Assembly (NCBI GenBank): GCA_030641695.1
Contig: DAOWGY010000128.1
Coordinates: 1 to 11,614 of the forward strand
From: Gammaproteobacteria bacterium
GTDB lineage: Bacteria; Pseudomonadota; Gammaproteobacteria; Steroidobacterales; Woeseiaceae
Reading direction: 5' to 3'
Length of the DNA: 11,614 bases
The first letter of the stretch is position 1; each line of letters opens with the position of its first letter. A model generated the notes under the pieces. It searched no databases, was not told where the DNA came from, and was given only the letters and a program-made list of their open reading frames with translations. The position numbers and the translations under genes are program-made. This document shows positions 1-7,272 of the stretch, piece after piece.

Positions 1-97
1 CAAGAAGCGCTCCTACAGGGCTTGCTACTAACCGTTGGAGCGGTTCTCGAACCGCGACTGCGATTGAGCCGGATCGCGCTTCAAGAAGCGCTCCAAC
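1..97. repeat. REP-like palindrome cluster (inverted doublet plus a partial third unit)
   Basis: There are three related units here. Unit A is on the plus strand at about 35-60: TTGGAGCG opens a hairpin with stem GCGGTT (40-45), loop CTCG (46-49) and stem AACCGC (50-55), followed by GAC. Unit B is on the minus strand at about 71-97: read in reverse it is GTTGGAGCG, with stem arms at 76-81 and 86-91 and loop 82-85, followed by GAT. Unit C, at 1-17 on the minus strand, is cut by the window edge. Bases 1-23 match 82-104 at 21 of 23 positions. A and B face each other, so the whole of 35-96 begins TTGGAGCG and ends CGCTCCAA, like a REPIN or BIME. The sequence shows stems, conserved foot and orientation directly. 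Family knowledge: such elements are intergenic, many-copy and moved by RAYT transposases. No RAYT gene is in the window. Confidence 0.75.
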
Positions 98-113
98 AAG
101 GCTTCCTGTGAGC

Positions 114-1016
114 TTAGTAGTGCCCGACCGTGAGTTTTTCGGTCAACGCGAGCAAGTGACGATAACTGTCGTAGCGGCGTTTGCTGATCGTGCCGTTTTC
201 GACCGCCTGTTTCACCGCACAGCCTGGCTCCCGAAGGTGGCGGCAATTGGCAAAGCGGCAATGCTGTCCTGCGGTTGCGATTTCCCGGTAGCCGTCGACA
301 ACCTCATCCGGCTGCAACGCCGGCGCGTAGTCGCGCACGCCCGGCGAGTCGATGACAGCACCGCCGCCGGGCATCTGCAGCATGGCCGAATTGACTGTCG
401 TGTGACGACCTTCGCCGGTCTTCTCGGATACCGTGGCTGTACGCAGTTGCTCGTCTCCCAGTAGTCGATTGATCAGGGTCGATTTGCCCACGCCGGACTG
501 ACCGACGATGATCGCCAGTCCCTCGCGCAGCAATTCGGCGACCTGGTCGAGATTGTCACCGTTGCGGGCACTGCAACGAACGGTGGGGTAGCCGATGCGC
601 TCGTAGTCAGCAAGGACATCGTCGATCAATTGCGTGCGGGGCAGGTCCGACTTGTTGTAGACGACGGCAGCATTGATACCGATGACTTCAGCGGCACACA
701 GGTAGCGGTCGACGATCGACCACTCCGGCTGCGGTGACCCCGCAGCCATGACCAGAAGTTTGTCGATATTGGCGGCCAGCACTTCCACCTTGCCGCGCAG
801 GTTTGGCCTGCTCAATTCGTTGTCGCGATCGAGAACACGTATGATCAGCCAGTCCGACTCGTTGGGGATTGGCTCAGCCTCGACGCGATCTCCACAGACA
901 GGGCGCAGCCGCTTACCCTTGATGCGGGCATCGATTTCGTCACCACTGGTGAGCCGCAGGCGCATGCGGCGACTGTAAGTTGCGATGACGAGGGCGCTTC
1001 TGGTCATTGGCGACAT
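114..1016 (-). CDS. rsgA: Small ribosomal subunit biogenesis GTPase RsgA (YjeQ)
   Basis: This is a circularly permuted GTPase that checks late 30S subunit maturation in the cytoplasm. The 300-residue protein has an N-terminal OB-fold region (about 15-75). The GTPase motifs follow in permuted order: G4 NKSD at 121-124, P-loop GQSGVGKST at 172-180, switch region RHTT near 204-207 and G3 DSPG at 223-226. A C-terminal zinc knuckle uses Cys253, Cys258, His260 and Cys266. All key residues are present. The frame can begin at TTG (1019) directly before ATG (1016), or at ATG 1007. I prefer 1016, because a weak GGG lies six bases upstream and the TTG has nothing better. The protein lacks the longer basic N-terminal tail of E. 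coli RsgA (about 350 aa) and is close to the shorter Bacillus type. It diverges from orn, a common gammaproteobacterial arrangement, and a REP cluster follows its stop codon. Confidence 0.96.
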   Translation of the reverse strand: MSPMTRSALVIATYSRRMRLRLTSGDEIDARIKGKRLRPVCGDRVEAEPIPNESDWLIIRVLDRDNELSRPNLRGKVEVLAANIDKLLVMAAGSPQPEWSIVDRYLCAAEVIGINAAVVYNKSDLPRTQLIDDVLADYERIGYPTVRCSARNGDNLDQVAELLREGLAIIVGQSGVGKSTLINRLLGDEQLRTATVSEKTGEGRHTTVNSAMLQMPGGGAVIDSPGVRDYAPALQPDEVVDGYREIATAGQHCRFANCRHLREPGCAVKQAVENGTISKRRYDSYRHLLALTEKLTVGHY

Positions 1017-1117
1017 CAATTACCCGGATTCGTGTTGAGTATGCCGTGACGCGATGCGCCTTGCACTTGCAGGCAATGTACACTAGCGCCTGAAATTCAC
1101 AGGACGACGTACAGGCG

Positions 1118-1696
1118 ATGACTGAGCTGGTGCCAGCGAACGATTCTACGAGCAACCTCATCTGGATCGATCTGGAAATGACGGGTCTGAACACCGCGAC
1201 CGATACGATCATCGAGGTCGCGACGATCGTTACCGACAAACACCTGAACGAGCTTGCGGAAGGACCCGCGCTTGCGATCGCACAGTCCAGGGAGACGATG
1301 GACGCGATGGACGAGTGGAATACGCGGCAGCACGGCGAGACGGGCCTGACCGCACGCGCTCTCTCGAGTGACGTAACGCTGCAACAGGCAGAGCTGGCGA
1401 CCCTCGAATTCCTCGCTGACTGGGTCGATCGGGGAGCGTCGCCCATGTGCGGCAACAGTATTTGCCAGGACCGTCGATTTCTCGCCCGTCAGATGCCCGA
1501 TCTGGAACGCTTTTTCCATTACAGGAATCTGGACGTGAGCACGTTGAAAATACTGGCGCAGCAATGGGCGCCTGCAGTCGCTGCCGGCTTCACCAAGGAG
1601 TCGACGCACCGAGCGCTTGCCGATATTCGCGATTCCATCGCGGAACTCGCCTGGTATCGGCAGCATCTGCTCGACGCGACTGTACTGGCGTCATAG
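1118..1696 (+). CDS. orn: Oligoribonuclease
   Basis: This is a 3'-5' exoribonuclease of the DEDDh family. It degrades the shortest RNA oligonucleotides, including the pGpG left from cyclic-di-GMP breakdown, to mononucleotides in the cytoplasm. At 192 residues it is slightly longer than the usual 180 or so. The metal-binding residues are all visible: Asp18 and Glu20 in WIDLEMTGL, Asp118 in GNSICQDRRFL, and His164 and Asp169 in HRALADIRDS. These sit six residues later than in the E. coli protein because of a slightly longer N-terminus. No strong ribosome binding site precedes the ATG; AGG lies two bases away and AGGA thirteen bases away. It diverges from rsgA across about 100 bases and is followed after six bases by a DUF938 gene, so it probably heads a short operon. 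Confidence 0.97.
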   Translation: MTELVPANDSTSNLIWIDLEMTGLNTATDTIIEVATIVTDKHLNELAEGPALAIAQSRETMDAMDEWNTRQHGETGLTARALSSDVTLQQAELATLEFLADWVDRGASPMCGNSICQDRRFLARQMPDLERFFHYRNLDVSTLKILAQQWAPAVAAGFTKESTHRALADIRDSIAELAWYRQHLLDATVLAS

Positions 1697-1702
1697 CCCG
1701 GA

Positions 1703-2317
1703 ATGAGCGGGAAACCGTATGCGTCTGCGTCGGTGCGCAATGCCGCGCCTATCCTGAGCGCGTTGAGACATGAATTTCGAGCAGCTGCTTCGGTACTGGA
1801 AATCGGCTCCGGCACGGGTCAGCACGCTGTCACCTTCGCAACAGAACTCGATCACCTGACCTGGCAGACGAGTGACCTGCAACAAAGCCACGATGGCATC
1901 AAGCAATGGATCGCCGAGGCAGGACCGTCGAATGTCCTGCAACCCATCGCGCTCGATGTGTTGACGGCAACGGCCATGCCTGCGTCTTTTGACGCGGTTT
2001 TTTCGGCCAATACTGCGCACATCATGAGTTATGCGGCCGTCTGCAGGATGTTCGAATTTGCGGCTACCGCGTTGCCGGAGCAGGGTGTATTTTTCCTTTA
2101 TGGCCCGTTCAGTCGCGATGGTGTGTTTAGTACTTCGAGCAATGCCGCCTTCGATGAATCGCTACGCGCGCGCAATGCAGCGATGGGTATACGGGATCTG
2201 GACGACCTTGACGCGATGGCTCGGCGCGGCGGCATGTCGCTGCTGAGAATTTACGCCATGCCGACGAACAACCTGGCGGCCGTGTGGAGAAAACGGGGAG
2301 ATGACGAGTGCCAATGA
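1703..2317 (+). CDS. DUF938 (UPF0585) SAM-dependent methyltransferase-like protein
   Basis: This 204-residue protein belongs to the DUF938/UPF0585 family, whose human member is METTL26. The family has a class I methyltransferase fold but no established substrate that I know of. Visible features are the family N-terminus ASASVRNAAPIL (7-18), the SAM-binding glycine motif VLEIGSGTGQH (31-41), an acidic strand-end residue in TSDLQQS, the LDVLT segment, SANTAHIMS in the middle, and the family YGPF motif in the C-terminal half. The fold appears complete. The ATG lies six bases after the orn stop with no separate promoter room, so translation is probably coupled to orn. Its end overlaps the next gene. 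The family assignment is firm; catalytic activity is inferred from the fold only. Confidence 0.9.
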   Translation: MSGKPYASASVRNAAPILSALRHEFRAAASVLEIGSGTGQHAVTFATELDHLTWQTSDLQQSHDGIKQWIAEAGPSNVLQPIALDVLTATAMPASFDAVFSANTAHIMSYAAVCRMFEFAATALPEQGVFFLYGPFSRDGVFSTSSNAAFDESLRARNAAMGIRDLDDLDAMARRGGMSLLRIYAMPTNNLAAVWRKRGDDECQ

Positions 2318-2697
2318 CAACACACAGAGGTGGGTGTCACTGTGGGCGGGTCAAATTCGAGGTTGACGCACCGGCTGACATCGTCGCTACTAAATGCAAT
2401 TGCAGCATTTGCAGCATGACAGGCTTCCTGCATCTGATCGTCGGTCAGAATGACTTTCGTCTGTTGCAGGGCGCAGACGACATTGAGACCTATACCTTCA
2501 ATACCGGCGTCGCCAGGCACATATTTTGTCGTTACTGTGGCATCAAGTCGTACTATGTGCCGCGTTCACATCCGGACGGCATCAGTGTCAACATCAATTG
2601 CCTGCAGCCGGGAACGATTGCGTCGCTTACGAGTGAGCCTTTCGACGGCCGTAACTGGGAGAAGAACATCTCTCAGCTGTCGCGGATAAGCGACTGA
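2308..2697 (+). CDS. GFA/CENP-V family zinc-binding protein
   Basis: This is a 129-residue member of the glutathione-dependent formaldehyde-activating enzyme (GFA, CENP-V/GFA) superfamily. It carries the expected cysteine set: GCHCG with Cys10 and Cys12, CNCSIC with Cys30, Cys32 and Cys35, and FCRYCG with Cys74 and Cys77. Together these bind one structural and one possibly catalytic zinc. The name formaldehyde-activating is historical, and the substrate of this copy is unknown. Two starts are possible. GTG at 2308 has GGGGAG seven bases upstream. ATG at 2314 forms an ATGA overlap with the stop of the DUF938 gene. I list the GTG for its spacing; the difference is two residues. The overlap argues for cotranscription and translational coupling with orn and the DUF938 gene. 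Confidence 0.92.
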   Translation: MPMTTHRGGCHCGRVKFEVDAPADIVATKCNCSICSMTGFLHLIVGQNDFRLLQGADDIETYTFNTGVARHIFCRYCGIKSYYVPRSHPDGISVNINCLQPGTIASLTSEPFDGRNWEKNISQLSRISD

Positions 2698-2731
2698 TTT
2701 ATTTGATTTTTAACTGGAACGAGCGAAGACC

Positions 2732-3430
2732 ATGTCTTATAGTTGCGCAATGATTATCGTACGAAAAATCGTCGCCGCATGGGCGTTCATCGCAATACTC
2801 ACTGGCGCTGTCGCCAGTGCCGAATCCGCCTGGGTGAGTGACCGGTTCGAGATCACGTTACGCAGCGGCCCATCCACGAGCAACGCAATTCAGCTCATGC
2901 TCGGTAGTGGCACCGAATTGGAAACTTTGGAAACGGACGCCGATTCGGGCTATACGCGCGTACGCACTGGCGGTGGTACGGAGGGCTGGGTTCTCACTCG
3001 TTATTTGATGAACGAACCGGCTGCTCGCGAACAGTTGGCCACATTGACAAGCCAGCTCACCGACGAGGCGTCTCGCGGCAGTTCGCTGAATACACAGCTA
3101 GGCGCAATTCGCAGCGAACAGGAAAGAGCGACACGACGAATCCAGACGCTCGAGAACGAGAAAAGCAGCCTCGAGACGGAGCTTGCCGAAATCAAGCGGA
3201 CCGCGGCCAATGTGCTGGCGATCGACAATCAGAACAAGAAACTGCGCGAAAAGCTCGCTGGCGAGGAAATTCGCGTGGCGACGCTCGAGCAGGAGAACCG
3301 CGAGCTATCGAGCAAGACGACTCGCTACTGGTTCATGTCGGGGGCGCTGGTGCTGGTCGTGGGGATGATCCTGGGCCTGTGGTTGCCACGCATACGCTGG
3401 CAGCGTCGCTCGCGATACGACCGCTTCTAA
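2732..3430 (+). CDS. YgiM-like SH3 and membrane-anchor domain protein (TIGR04211 type)
   Basis: This 232-residue envelope protein resembles E. coli YgiM, the SH3-and-anchor family. It has a signal peptide at about 8-30 ending ASA before ES. A bacterial SH3-type domain runs about 35-93, with LRSGPST and EGWVLTRYL as recognisable pieces. A long coiled coil, rich in Glu, Lys, Gln and Leu heptads, covers about 97-195. A single transmembrane helix spans about 200-219, and a short basic tail (RIRWQRRSRYDR) should face the cytoplasm. This predicts a periplasmic SH3 head on a coiled-coil stalk fixed in the inner membrane. The molecular role of the family is not settled. The ATG at 2732 has only a weak GAAG upstream, and ATG at 2750 would also leave a good signal peptide. 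It starts 34 bases after the GFA gene and may share its transcript. It converges with ppsA. Confidence 0.88.
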   Translation: MSYSCAMIIVRKIVAAWAFIAILTGAVASAESAWVSDRFEITLRSGPSTSNAIQLMLGSGTELETLETDADSGYTRVRTGGGTEGWVLTRYLMNEPAAREQLATLTSQLTDEASRGSSLNTQLGAIRSEQERATRRIQTLENEKSSLETELAEIKRTAANVLAIDNQNKKLREKLAGEEIRVATLEQENRELSSKTTRYWFMSGALVLVVGMILGLWLPRIRWQRRSRYDRF

Positions 3431-3443
3431 CGACGAGCCGTCG
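3431..3443. other. Small hairpin between convergent stop codons
   Basis: The perfect inverted repeat CGACG-AGC-CGTCG fills nearly the whole 14-base gap between the SH3-protein stop (3430) and the ppsA stop (3445). The stem is only five base pairs and no T-run follows on either strand. It could help end both transcripts, but it does not meet the usual standard for an intrinsic terminator. Confidence 0.3.
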
Positions 3444-3444
3444 C

Positions 3445-5808
3445 TCAGACGGATTTACCAGCCAGAAACAGCCAGGTTTCGATCACACTGTCCGGATTCA
3501 GGGACATGCTTTCGATTCCCTGTTCCAGCAGCCATAGCGCCAGGTCCGGGTGATCGGAAGGCCCCTGGCCGCAGATGCCCACATATTTGCCGCGTGCCTT
3601 GCACGCCGAAATCGTCATTTCGAGCATCGCCTTGACAGCGTCGTCGCGTTCGTCGAAAAGCTCGGCGATCAGCGCCGAGTCACGATCCAGCCCGAGTACC
3701 AGCTGCGTCATATCGTTGGAGCCGATGGACATGCCATCGAAGTGGTCGAGGTACTGATCTGCCAGGATTGCGTTGGTCGGCAGTTCCGACATCATGATGA
3801 CTTTTAGATCGTCCTTGCCGCGCTCGAGGCCGTTCTCTGCCATCAGGTCAATGACATCTTTCGCCTGCTGCACCGTTCGTACGAACGGGATCATCACCTG
3901 GACATTACGGAGGCCCATATCGTTGCGAACCTTGAGGATCGCGGCACATTCGAGCTCGAAGCATGGCCGAAAACTGTCGGAAACATAGCGCGCAGCGCCA
4001 CGGAAGCCGAGCATCGGGTTTTCTTCCTCGGGTTCGTAGCGCTCGCCGCCAATGAGGTTGGCGTACTCGTTGGACTTGAAGTCCGACATGCGCACGATGA
4101 CGGGTTCGGGCGCGAAAGCCGCGGCGATCGTCGCGACGCCCTCGGCGAGGCGGTCGACGAAAAACTGCACCGGGTCGGCATACCCTGCCATCTGGTCGTG
4201 TACGGCGGCACGTGTCGCCTCGTCGAGCGATTCGTAGTCGAGCAACGCTTGCGGGTGGACGCCAATCATGCGATTGATAATGAACTCCAGGCGTGCGAGC
4301 CCGACGCCGCAATTCGGAATATTCGCGAAATCGAAAGCCCGGTCCGGGTTGCCCACGTTCAGCATGATCTTGACGGGTATTTCGGGCAGTGTATCGAGTT
4401 CGATCTTCGTCTTTTCGAATTCGAGCTGTCCTTCGTAGACGAAGCCCTCGTCACCCTCCGCGCAGCTCACAGTCACAGGTGTACCGTCCGCGATTGACTC
4501 GGTTGCGTCGCCGCAACCGACTACGGCCGGAATACCCAGTTCGCGGGCAATGATCGCCGCGTGGCAGGTACGACCACCGCGATTGGTGACGATGGCTGCG
4601 GCGCGCTTCATCACCGGCTCCCAGTCCGGGTCAGTCATGTCCGAAACCAGTACGTCGCCGTTTTGCACGCGGTTCATCTCACTGACGTCACGGATGACTC
4701 TCGCCGTGCCGCTACCGATCTTCTGACCAATGCTGCGGCCCTTACTGATCACTGTGGAGCGATCCTTGAGCCTGAAGCGCTGAATAGTACGGCCACTGCG
4801 ACTCTGAACCGTCTCCGGTCGCGCCTGCAGGATGTAGATTTTTCCGTCGTTGCCGTCTATGCCCCACTCAATATCCATGGGTCGCTGGTAATGATCTTCG
4901 ATCGTTACCGCCATCGTCGCGAGTTCGATGATCTCCTCGTCGGTCAGCGAGAACGCATGGGCGTCTTTTTCGTCGACGTCCACGGTTTTCACGGTCTTAC
5001 CGGGGCGAGGGTCATCGCTGTAAATCATCTTGATGCCCTTGCCACCGAGATTCTTGCGCAATATCGGAAACTTGCCGTTCCGCAGTGCGGGCTTGTAGAC
5101 ATAGAATTCGTCGGGATTAACAGCACCTTGCACGACGGTTTCACCAAGGCCATAGGAAGCTGTAATGAAGACTGCATCGCGGAAGCCGGACTCGGTATCG
5201 AGCGTGAAAAGAACGCCCGCCGATCCGACGTCACTGCGGACCATGGTCTGCACGCCGACGGACAACGCCACGAGGCTATGGTCGAAGCCCTGGTGTACTC
5301 GGTAGGCAATCGCGCGGTCGTTGAACAGCGAGGCAAATACCTGGTGCAGGGCATCGATCAGATGCTCGATGCCTTTGACGTTGAGGAAAGTCTCCTGTTG
5401 CCCGGCGAAGGAGGCGTCAGGCAGGTCCTCTGCTGTCGCCGACGATCGCACGGCGACGGCAATGTCCTCACCGCCGGTCATTTCGTCCCAGGCAGTGCGA
5501 ATATCATCGATGAGTCGCTCGGGCAGGCTGCTTTGCAGAATCCACTCCCGAATCTGCCGGCCGGCCGTCGTCAATGCGTCAATATCATCGACATCCAGGT
5601 CGTCCAGCACCTCCTTGATCCGGCTGTCGAGCCCATTGGCTGCGAGAAAATCGCGATAGGCCGCAGCCGTGGTCGCGAAGCCTCCAGGCACCGATATGCC
5701 GAGGTCACTCAGGTTGGAGATCATCTCGCCCAAAGAGGCGTTCTTGCCGCCGACGATTTCTACATCACCCATTCCAAGCTCGGCGAGCTTGATGACGTAT
5801 GGCTCCAA
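3445..5808 (-). CDS. ppsA: Phosphoenolpyruvate synthase
   Basis: This enzyme converts pyruvate, ATP and water to phosphoenolpyruvate, AMP and phosphate, the entry step of gluconeogenesis from pyruvate or lactate. From the chosen start it has 787 residues; the E. coli enzyme has 792. The N-terminal ATP-binding domain (about 5-340) opens with LGMGDVEIVGGKNASLGEM. The swivelling phosphohistidine domain (about 375-460) carries GGRTCHAAII with catalytic His416 and the regulatory Thr414. The C-terminal barrel (about 485-785) binds pyruvate/PEP and includes ICGQGPSD with Cys746. The open frame runs further upstream to 5892, but those residues do not resemble the family. TTG at 5808 has AAGGGAG six bases upstream and gives a family-like N-terminus (MEPYVIKLAELGM). 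It diverges from ppsR, the gene for its own regulator. Confidence 0.97.
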   Translation of the reverse strand: MEPYVIKLAELGMGDVEIVGGKNASLGEMISNLSDLGISVPGGFATTAAAYRDFLAANGLDSRIKEVLDDLDVDDIDALTTAGRQIREWILQSSLPERLIDDIRTAWDEMTGGEDIAVAVRSSATAEDLPDASFAGQQETFLNVKGIEHLIDALHQVFASLFNDRAIAYRVHQGFDHSLVALSVGVQTMVRSDVGSAGVLFTLDTESGFRDAVFITASYGLGETVVQGAVNPDEFYVYKPALRNGKFPILRKNLGGKGIKMIYSDDPRPGKTVKTVDVDEKDAHAFSLTDEEIIELATMAVTIEDHYQRPMDIEWGIDGNDGKIYILQARPETVQSRSGRTIQRFRLKDRSTVISKGRSIGQKIGSGTARVIRDVSEMNRVQNGDVLVSDMTDPDWEPVMKRAAAIVTNRGGRTCHAAIIARELGIPAVVGCGDATESIADGTPVTVSCAEGDEGFVYEGQLEFEKTKIELDTLPEIPVKIMLNVGNPDRAFDFANIPNCGVGLARLEFIINRMIGVHPQALLDYESLDEATRAAVHDQMAGYADPVQFFVDRLAEGVATIAAAFAPEPVIVRMSDFKSNEYANLIGGERYEPEEENPMLGFRGAARYVSDSFRPCFELECAAILKVRNDMGLRNVQVMIPFVRTVQQAKDVIDLMAENGLERGKDDLKVIMMSELPTNAILADQYLDHFDGMSIGSNDMTQLVLGLDRDSALIAELFDERDDAVKAMLEMTISACKARGKYVGICGQGPSDHPDLALWLLEQGIESMSLNPDSVIETWLFLAGKSV

Positions 5809-5814
5809 ACTATG

Positions 5815-5821
5815 CTCCCTT
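5815..5821 (-). promoter_or_regulatory. Ribosome binding site fixing the TTG start of ppsA
   Basis: Read on the minus strand, AAGGGAG lies six bases upstream of TTG 5808. This is a near-consensus Shine-Dalgarno sequence. No comparable site stands before the upstream ATG of the longer frame. Confidence 0.75.
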
Positions 5822-5909
5822 GTGTTCCCGTGCAGGAAATGGACAATCAATCGCAGACATCGGACGGCGCAGCGACAGCGATTGCTGCGCAACGACAGGA
5901 TTGGTGATC

Positions 5910-6734
5910 ATGACTGAACGCACTGTTTTCTTTCTTTCGGACCAGACGGGCGTGACCGCCGAAACACTGGGCCACAGTCTTCTCACTCAGTTCAACGGTC
6001 AGGATTTTCGGCAACTGACTTTGCCATTTATAGATTCCGATGACAAGGCGCAAGAGGCGGTAACACGCATCAATGAGGCCGCCGAGTCGGACACCAATCG
6101 CCCCATCGTGTTCTCGACCCTGGTGCAGGATAACCTGCGTAATATCGTTCGCGAGGGGCACGGCCTTTTTCTGGACATTTTCGATGTGTTGCTGGAGCCA
6201 CTCGAACTCGAGTTGCAGCAAGAGTCCACGCACGAGCCAGGCCGCGCTCATGGCATGAGCGATATCGAGGCTTATATGAGGCGTATCGAGGCGACAAACT
6301 TTGCGCTTGCAAACGACGATGGCGGAATAAGTCGCAACTACGAAATGGCGGACGTCATACTCATCGGCGTGTCCCGTTCGGGCAAAACGCCCACCTGTCT
6401 GTACCTTGCGCTGCAGTATGGTGTTTATGCGGCAAACTTCCCGCTGACGGACGAGGAATTCGAGAGTGGCAAGTTGCCCGACATACTCGTGGAGCAAAAA
6501 GCCAAACTCTTCGGCCTCACAATCGCTCCGCAGCGATTGCGGCACATTCGCAAGGAACGCCGCCCACTCGGCAAGTATTCGAGCGCACAACAAGTGCGAT
6601 TCGAGCTTCGTGAATCGGAGAAACTGTTCAAGCGGTATGGGATTGCGAACGTCGATACGACGGAATTTTCGATCGAGGAAATCGCGAGCAGGATTCTCGA
6701 TAGTACCGGTGTCGAGCGTCGAGTTCGAGCCTGA
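5910..6734 (+). CDS. ppsR: Phosphoenolpyruvate synthase regulatory protein (PEPS kinase/pyrophosphorylase)
   Basis: PpsR (DUF299 family) switches PEP synthase off by ADP-dependent phosphorylation of a threonine next to the catalytic histidine, and on again by phosphate-dependent removal that releases pyrophosphate. The 274-residue protein matches the E. coli length (277). It has the N-terminal SDQTGVTAE segment (10-18), the family block NFALANDDGG (130-139) and the P-loop GVSRSGKTPT (153-162). The LYLALQYG segment and the AANFPLT segment follow. Its expected target, Thr414 in GGRTCH, is present in the divergent ppsA product. The frame stays open upstream to 5799, but ATG 5910 starts the family N-terminus and has AGGA nine bases before it. 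The 101 bases between ppsA and ppsR must hold both promoters. On the plus strand only a weak pair is visible there: TTGTGT at 5820 and GACAAT at 5842, with a 16-base spacer. Confidence 0.96.
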   Translation: MTERTVFFLSDQTGVTAETLGHSLLTQFNGQDFRQLTLPFIDSDDKAQEAVTRINEAAESDTNRPIVFSTLVQDNLRNIVREGHGLFLDIFDVLLEPLELELQQESTHEPGRAHGMSDIEAYMRRIEATNFALANDDGGISRNYEMADVILIGVSRSGKTPTCLYLALQYGVYAANFPLTDEEFESGKLPDILVEQKAKLFGLTIAPQRLRHIRKERRPLGKYSSAQQVRFELRESEKLFKRYGIANVDTTEFSIEEIASRILDSTGVERRVRA

Positions 6735-6747
6735 TTTTCAACTTTGT

Positions 6748-6757
6748 GACGGCCGTC
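6748..6757. other. Ten-base perfect palindrome upstream of the DUF1249 gene
   Basis: GACGGCCGTC is a perfect palindrome lying 14 bases after the ppsR stop and about 45 bases before the candidate -10 box of the next gene. It could be a regulator site, but a single ten-base palindrome in GC-rich DNA is not strong evidence. Confidence 0.25.
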
Positions 6758-6797
6758 TTGGAACGGTATTTGCTTGCCTTTAGGACGCAAATCGCTG

Positions 6798-6806
6798 TGC
6801 TATATT
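6798..6806 (+). promoter_or_regulatory. Candidate extended -10 promoter element for the DUF1249 gene
   Basis: TGC followed by TATATT matches an extended -10 element (TGn-TATAAT, five of six in the hexamer). No good -35 box stands 16-18 bases upstream, which is typical of extended -10 promoters. A start seven bases downstream would fall at about 6813, exactly on the ATG, giving a leaderless or nearly leaderless transcript. Confidence 0.45.
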
Positions 6807-6812
6807 GGCTGC

Positions 6813-7268
6813 ATGTTGCTCGACTCAAGACTGGTACCGGAGACGATTGTCAGGCCACGAAGCTTCGTTGGTCTGATGGCCATGTACGAGAGCAACTACC
6901 TCCGGCTGCTGCATCTGATTCCCGAACTCGGCCGTCTCGATGGTTGCTTCCGTTCTCGAGTGGCGGGAGATTGCGAGTTGTTCGTCGACGTACTCGAACG
7001 ATGTCGCTACACGATTACGATGTCGCTGACCTATCATTTTGATACCGATGAGGGCCGCCAGGCGGATCCCGACATGCAGGTCCGCGCCTACCTCGACGGA
7101 CGGCTGGCTGAAGCGATGAGCCTGGGTGGCAACCACCGGCACGCCGAGATGCGGCGCCTGTTTCGCAGCAACGGGCGCGAACTCGACGCACGCTGGAAGC
7201 GCAACGTTGTGCTTAACAAGTGGCTCGAGTACCTGACAGACCAGGGGCACCTGATTCTCGAGCGCTGA
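6813..7268 (+). CDS. DUF1249 family protein (YqiB-like)
   Basis: This 151-residue cytoplasmic protein belongs to DUF1249, the family of E. coli YqiB, which has no known biochemical function that I can name. Matches to the family include FVGLMAMYESNYLRLLHLIPEL near the N-terminus, YHFDTDEGRQADPDMQVRAYLDG in the middle, and a C-terminal block LNKWLEYLTDQGHLIL. There is no signal peptide or membrane segment. The start is uncertain. TTG 6774 has GGAACGG seven bases upstream but would put the candidate promoter inside the gene and add a non-conserved stretch. ATG 6813 has no Shine-Dalgarno but coincides with the predicted transcript start. ATG 6876 and 6882 would cut into the family domain. I choose 6813. 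It starts 78 bases after ppsR and is probably transcribed separately. Confidence 0.85.
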   Translation: MLLDSRLVPETIVRPRSFVGLMAMYESNYLRLLHLIPELGRLDGCFRSRVAGDCELFVDVLERCRYTITMSLTYHFDTDEGRQADPDMQVRAYLDGRLAEAMSLGGNHRHAEMRRLFRSNGRELDARWKRNVVLNKWLEYLTDQGHLILER

Positions 7269-7272
7269 AACC

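Noticed and set aside
1035..1084. A sigma-70 promoter for orn using TTGCAC or TTGAGT with TACACT
   Set aside because: The spacers are 12 bases and more than 30 bases; neither fits. A promoter must be in this gap but I cannot place it.
940..1666. Minus-strand frames covering orn and the rsgA-orn gap
   Set aside because: The orn reading frame has all DEDDh residues; the opposite frames have none and overlap each other.
4561..5907. A 448-codon open frame on the plus strand, opposite ppsA
   Set aside because: It lies almost wholly antisense to a certain ppsA. Its product (Val-, Asp- and His-rich, with no motif) is what the codon bias of ppsA yields on the other strand.
5847..6593. A 248-codon open frame on the minus strand, opposite ppsR
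   Set aside because: It is antisense to ppsR, has no recognisable domain, and runs into the ppsA-ppsR intergenic region.
6709..6732. A TCGAG-rich triple repeat at the end of ppsR
   Set aside because: It is short and imperfect, and codon use for Val-Glu-Arg-Arg-Val-Arg explains it.
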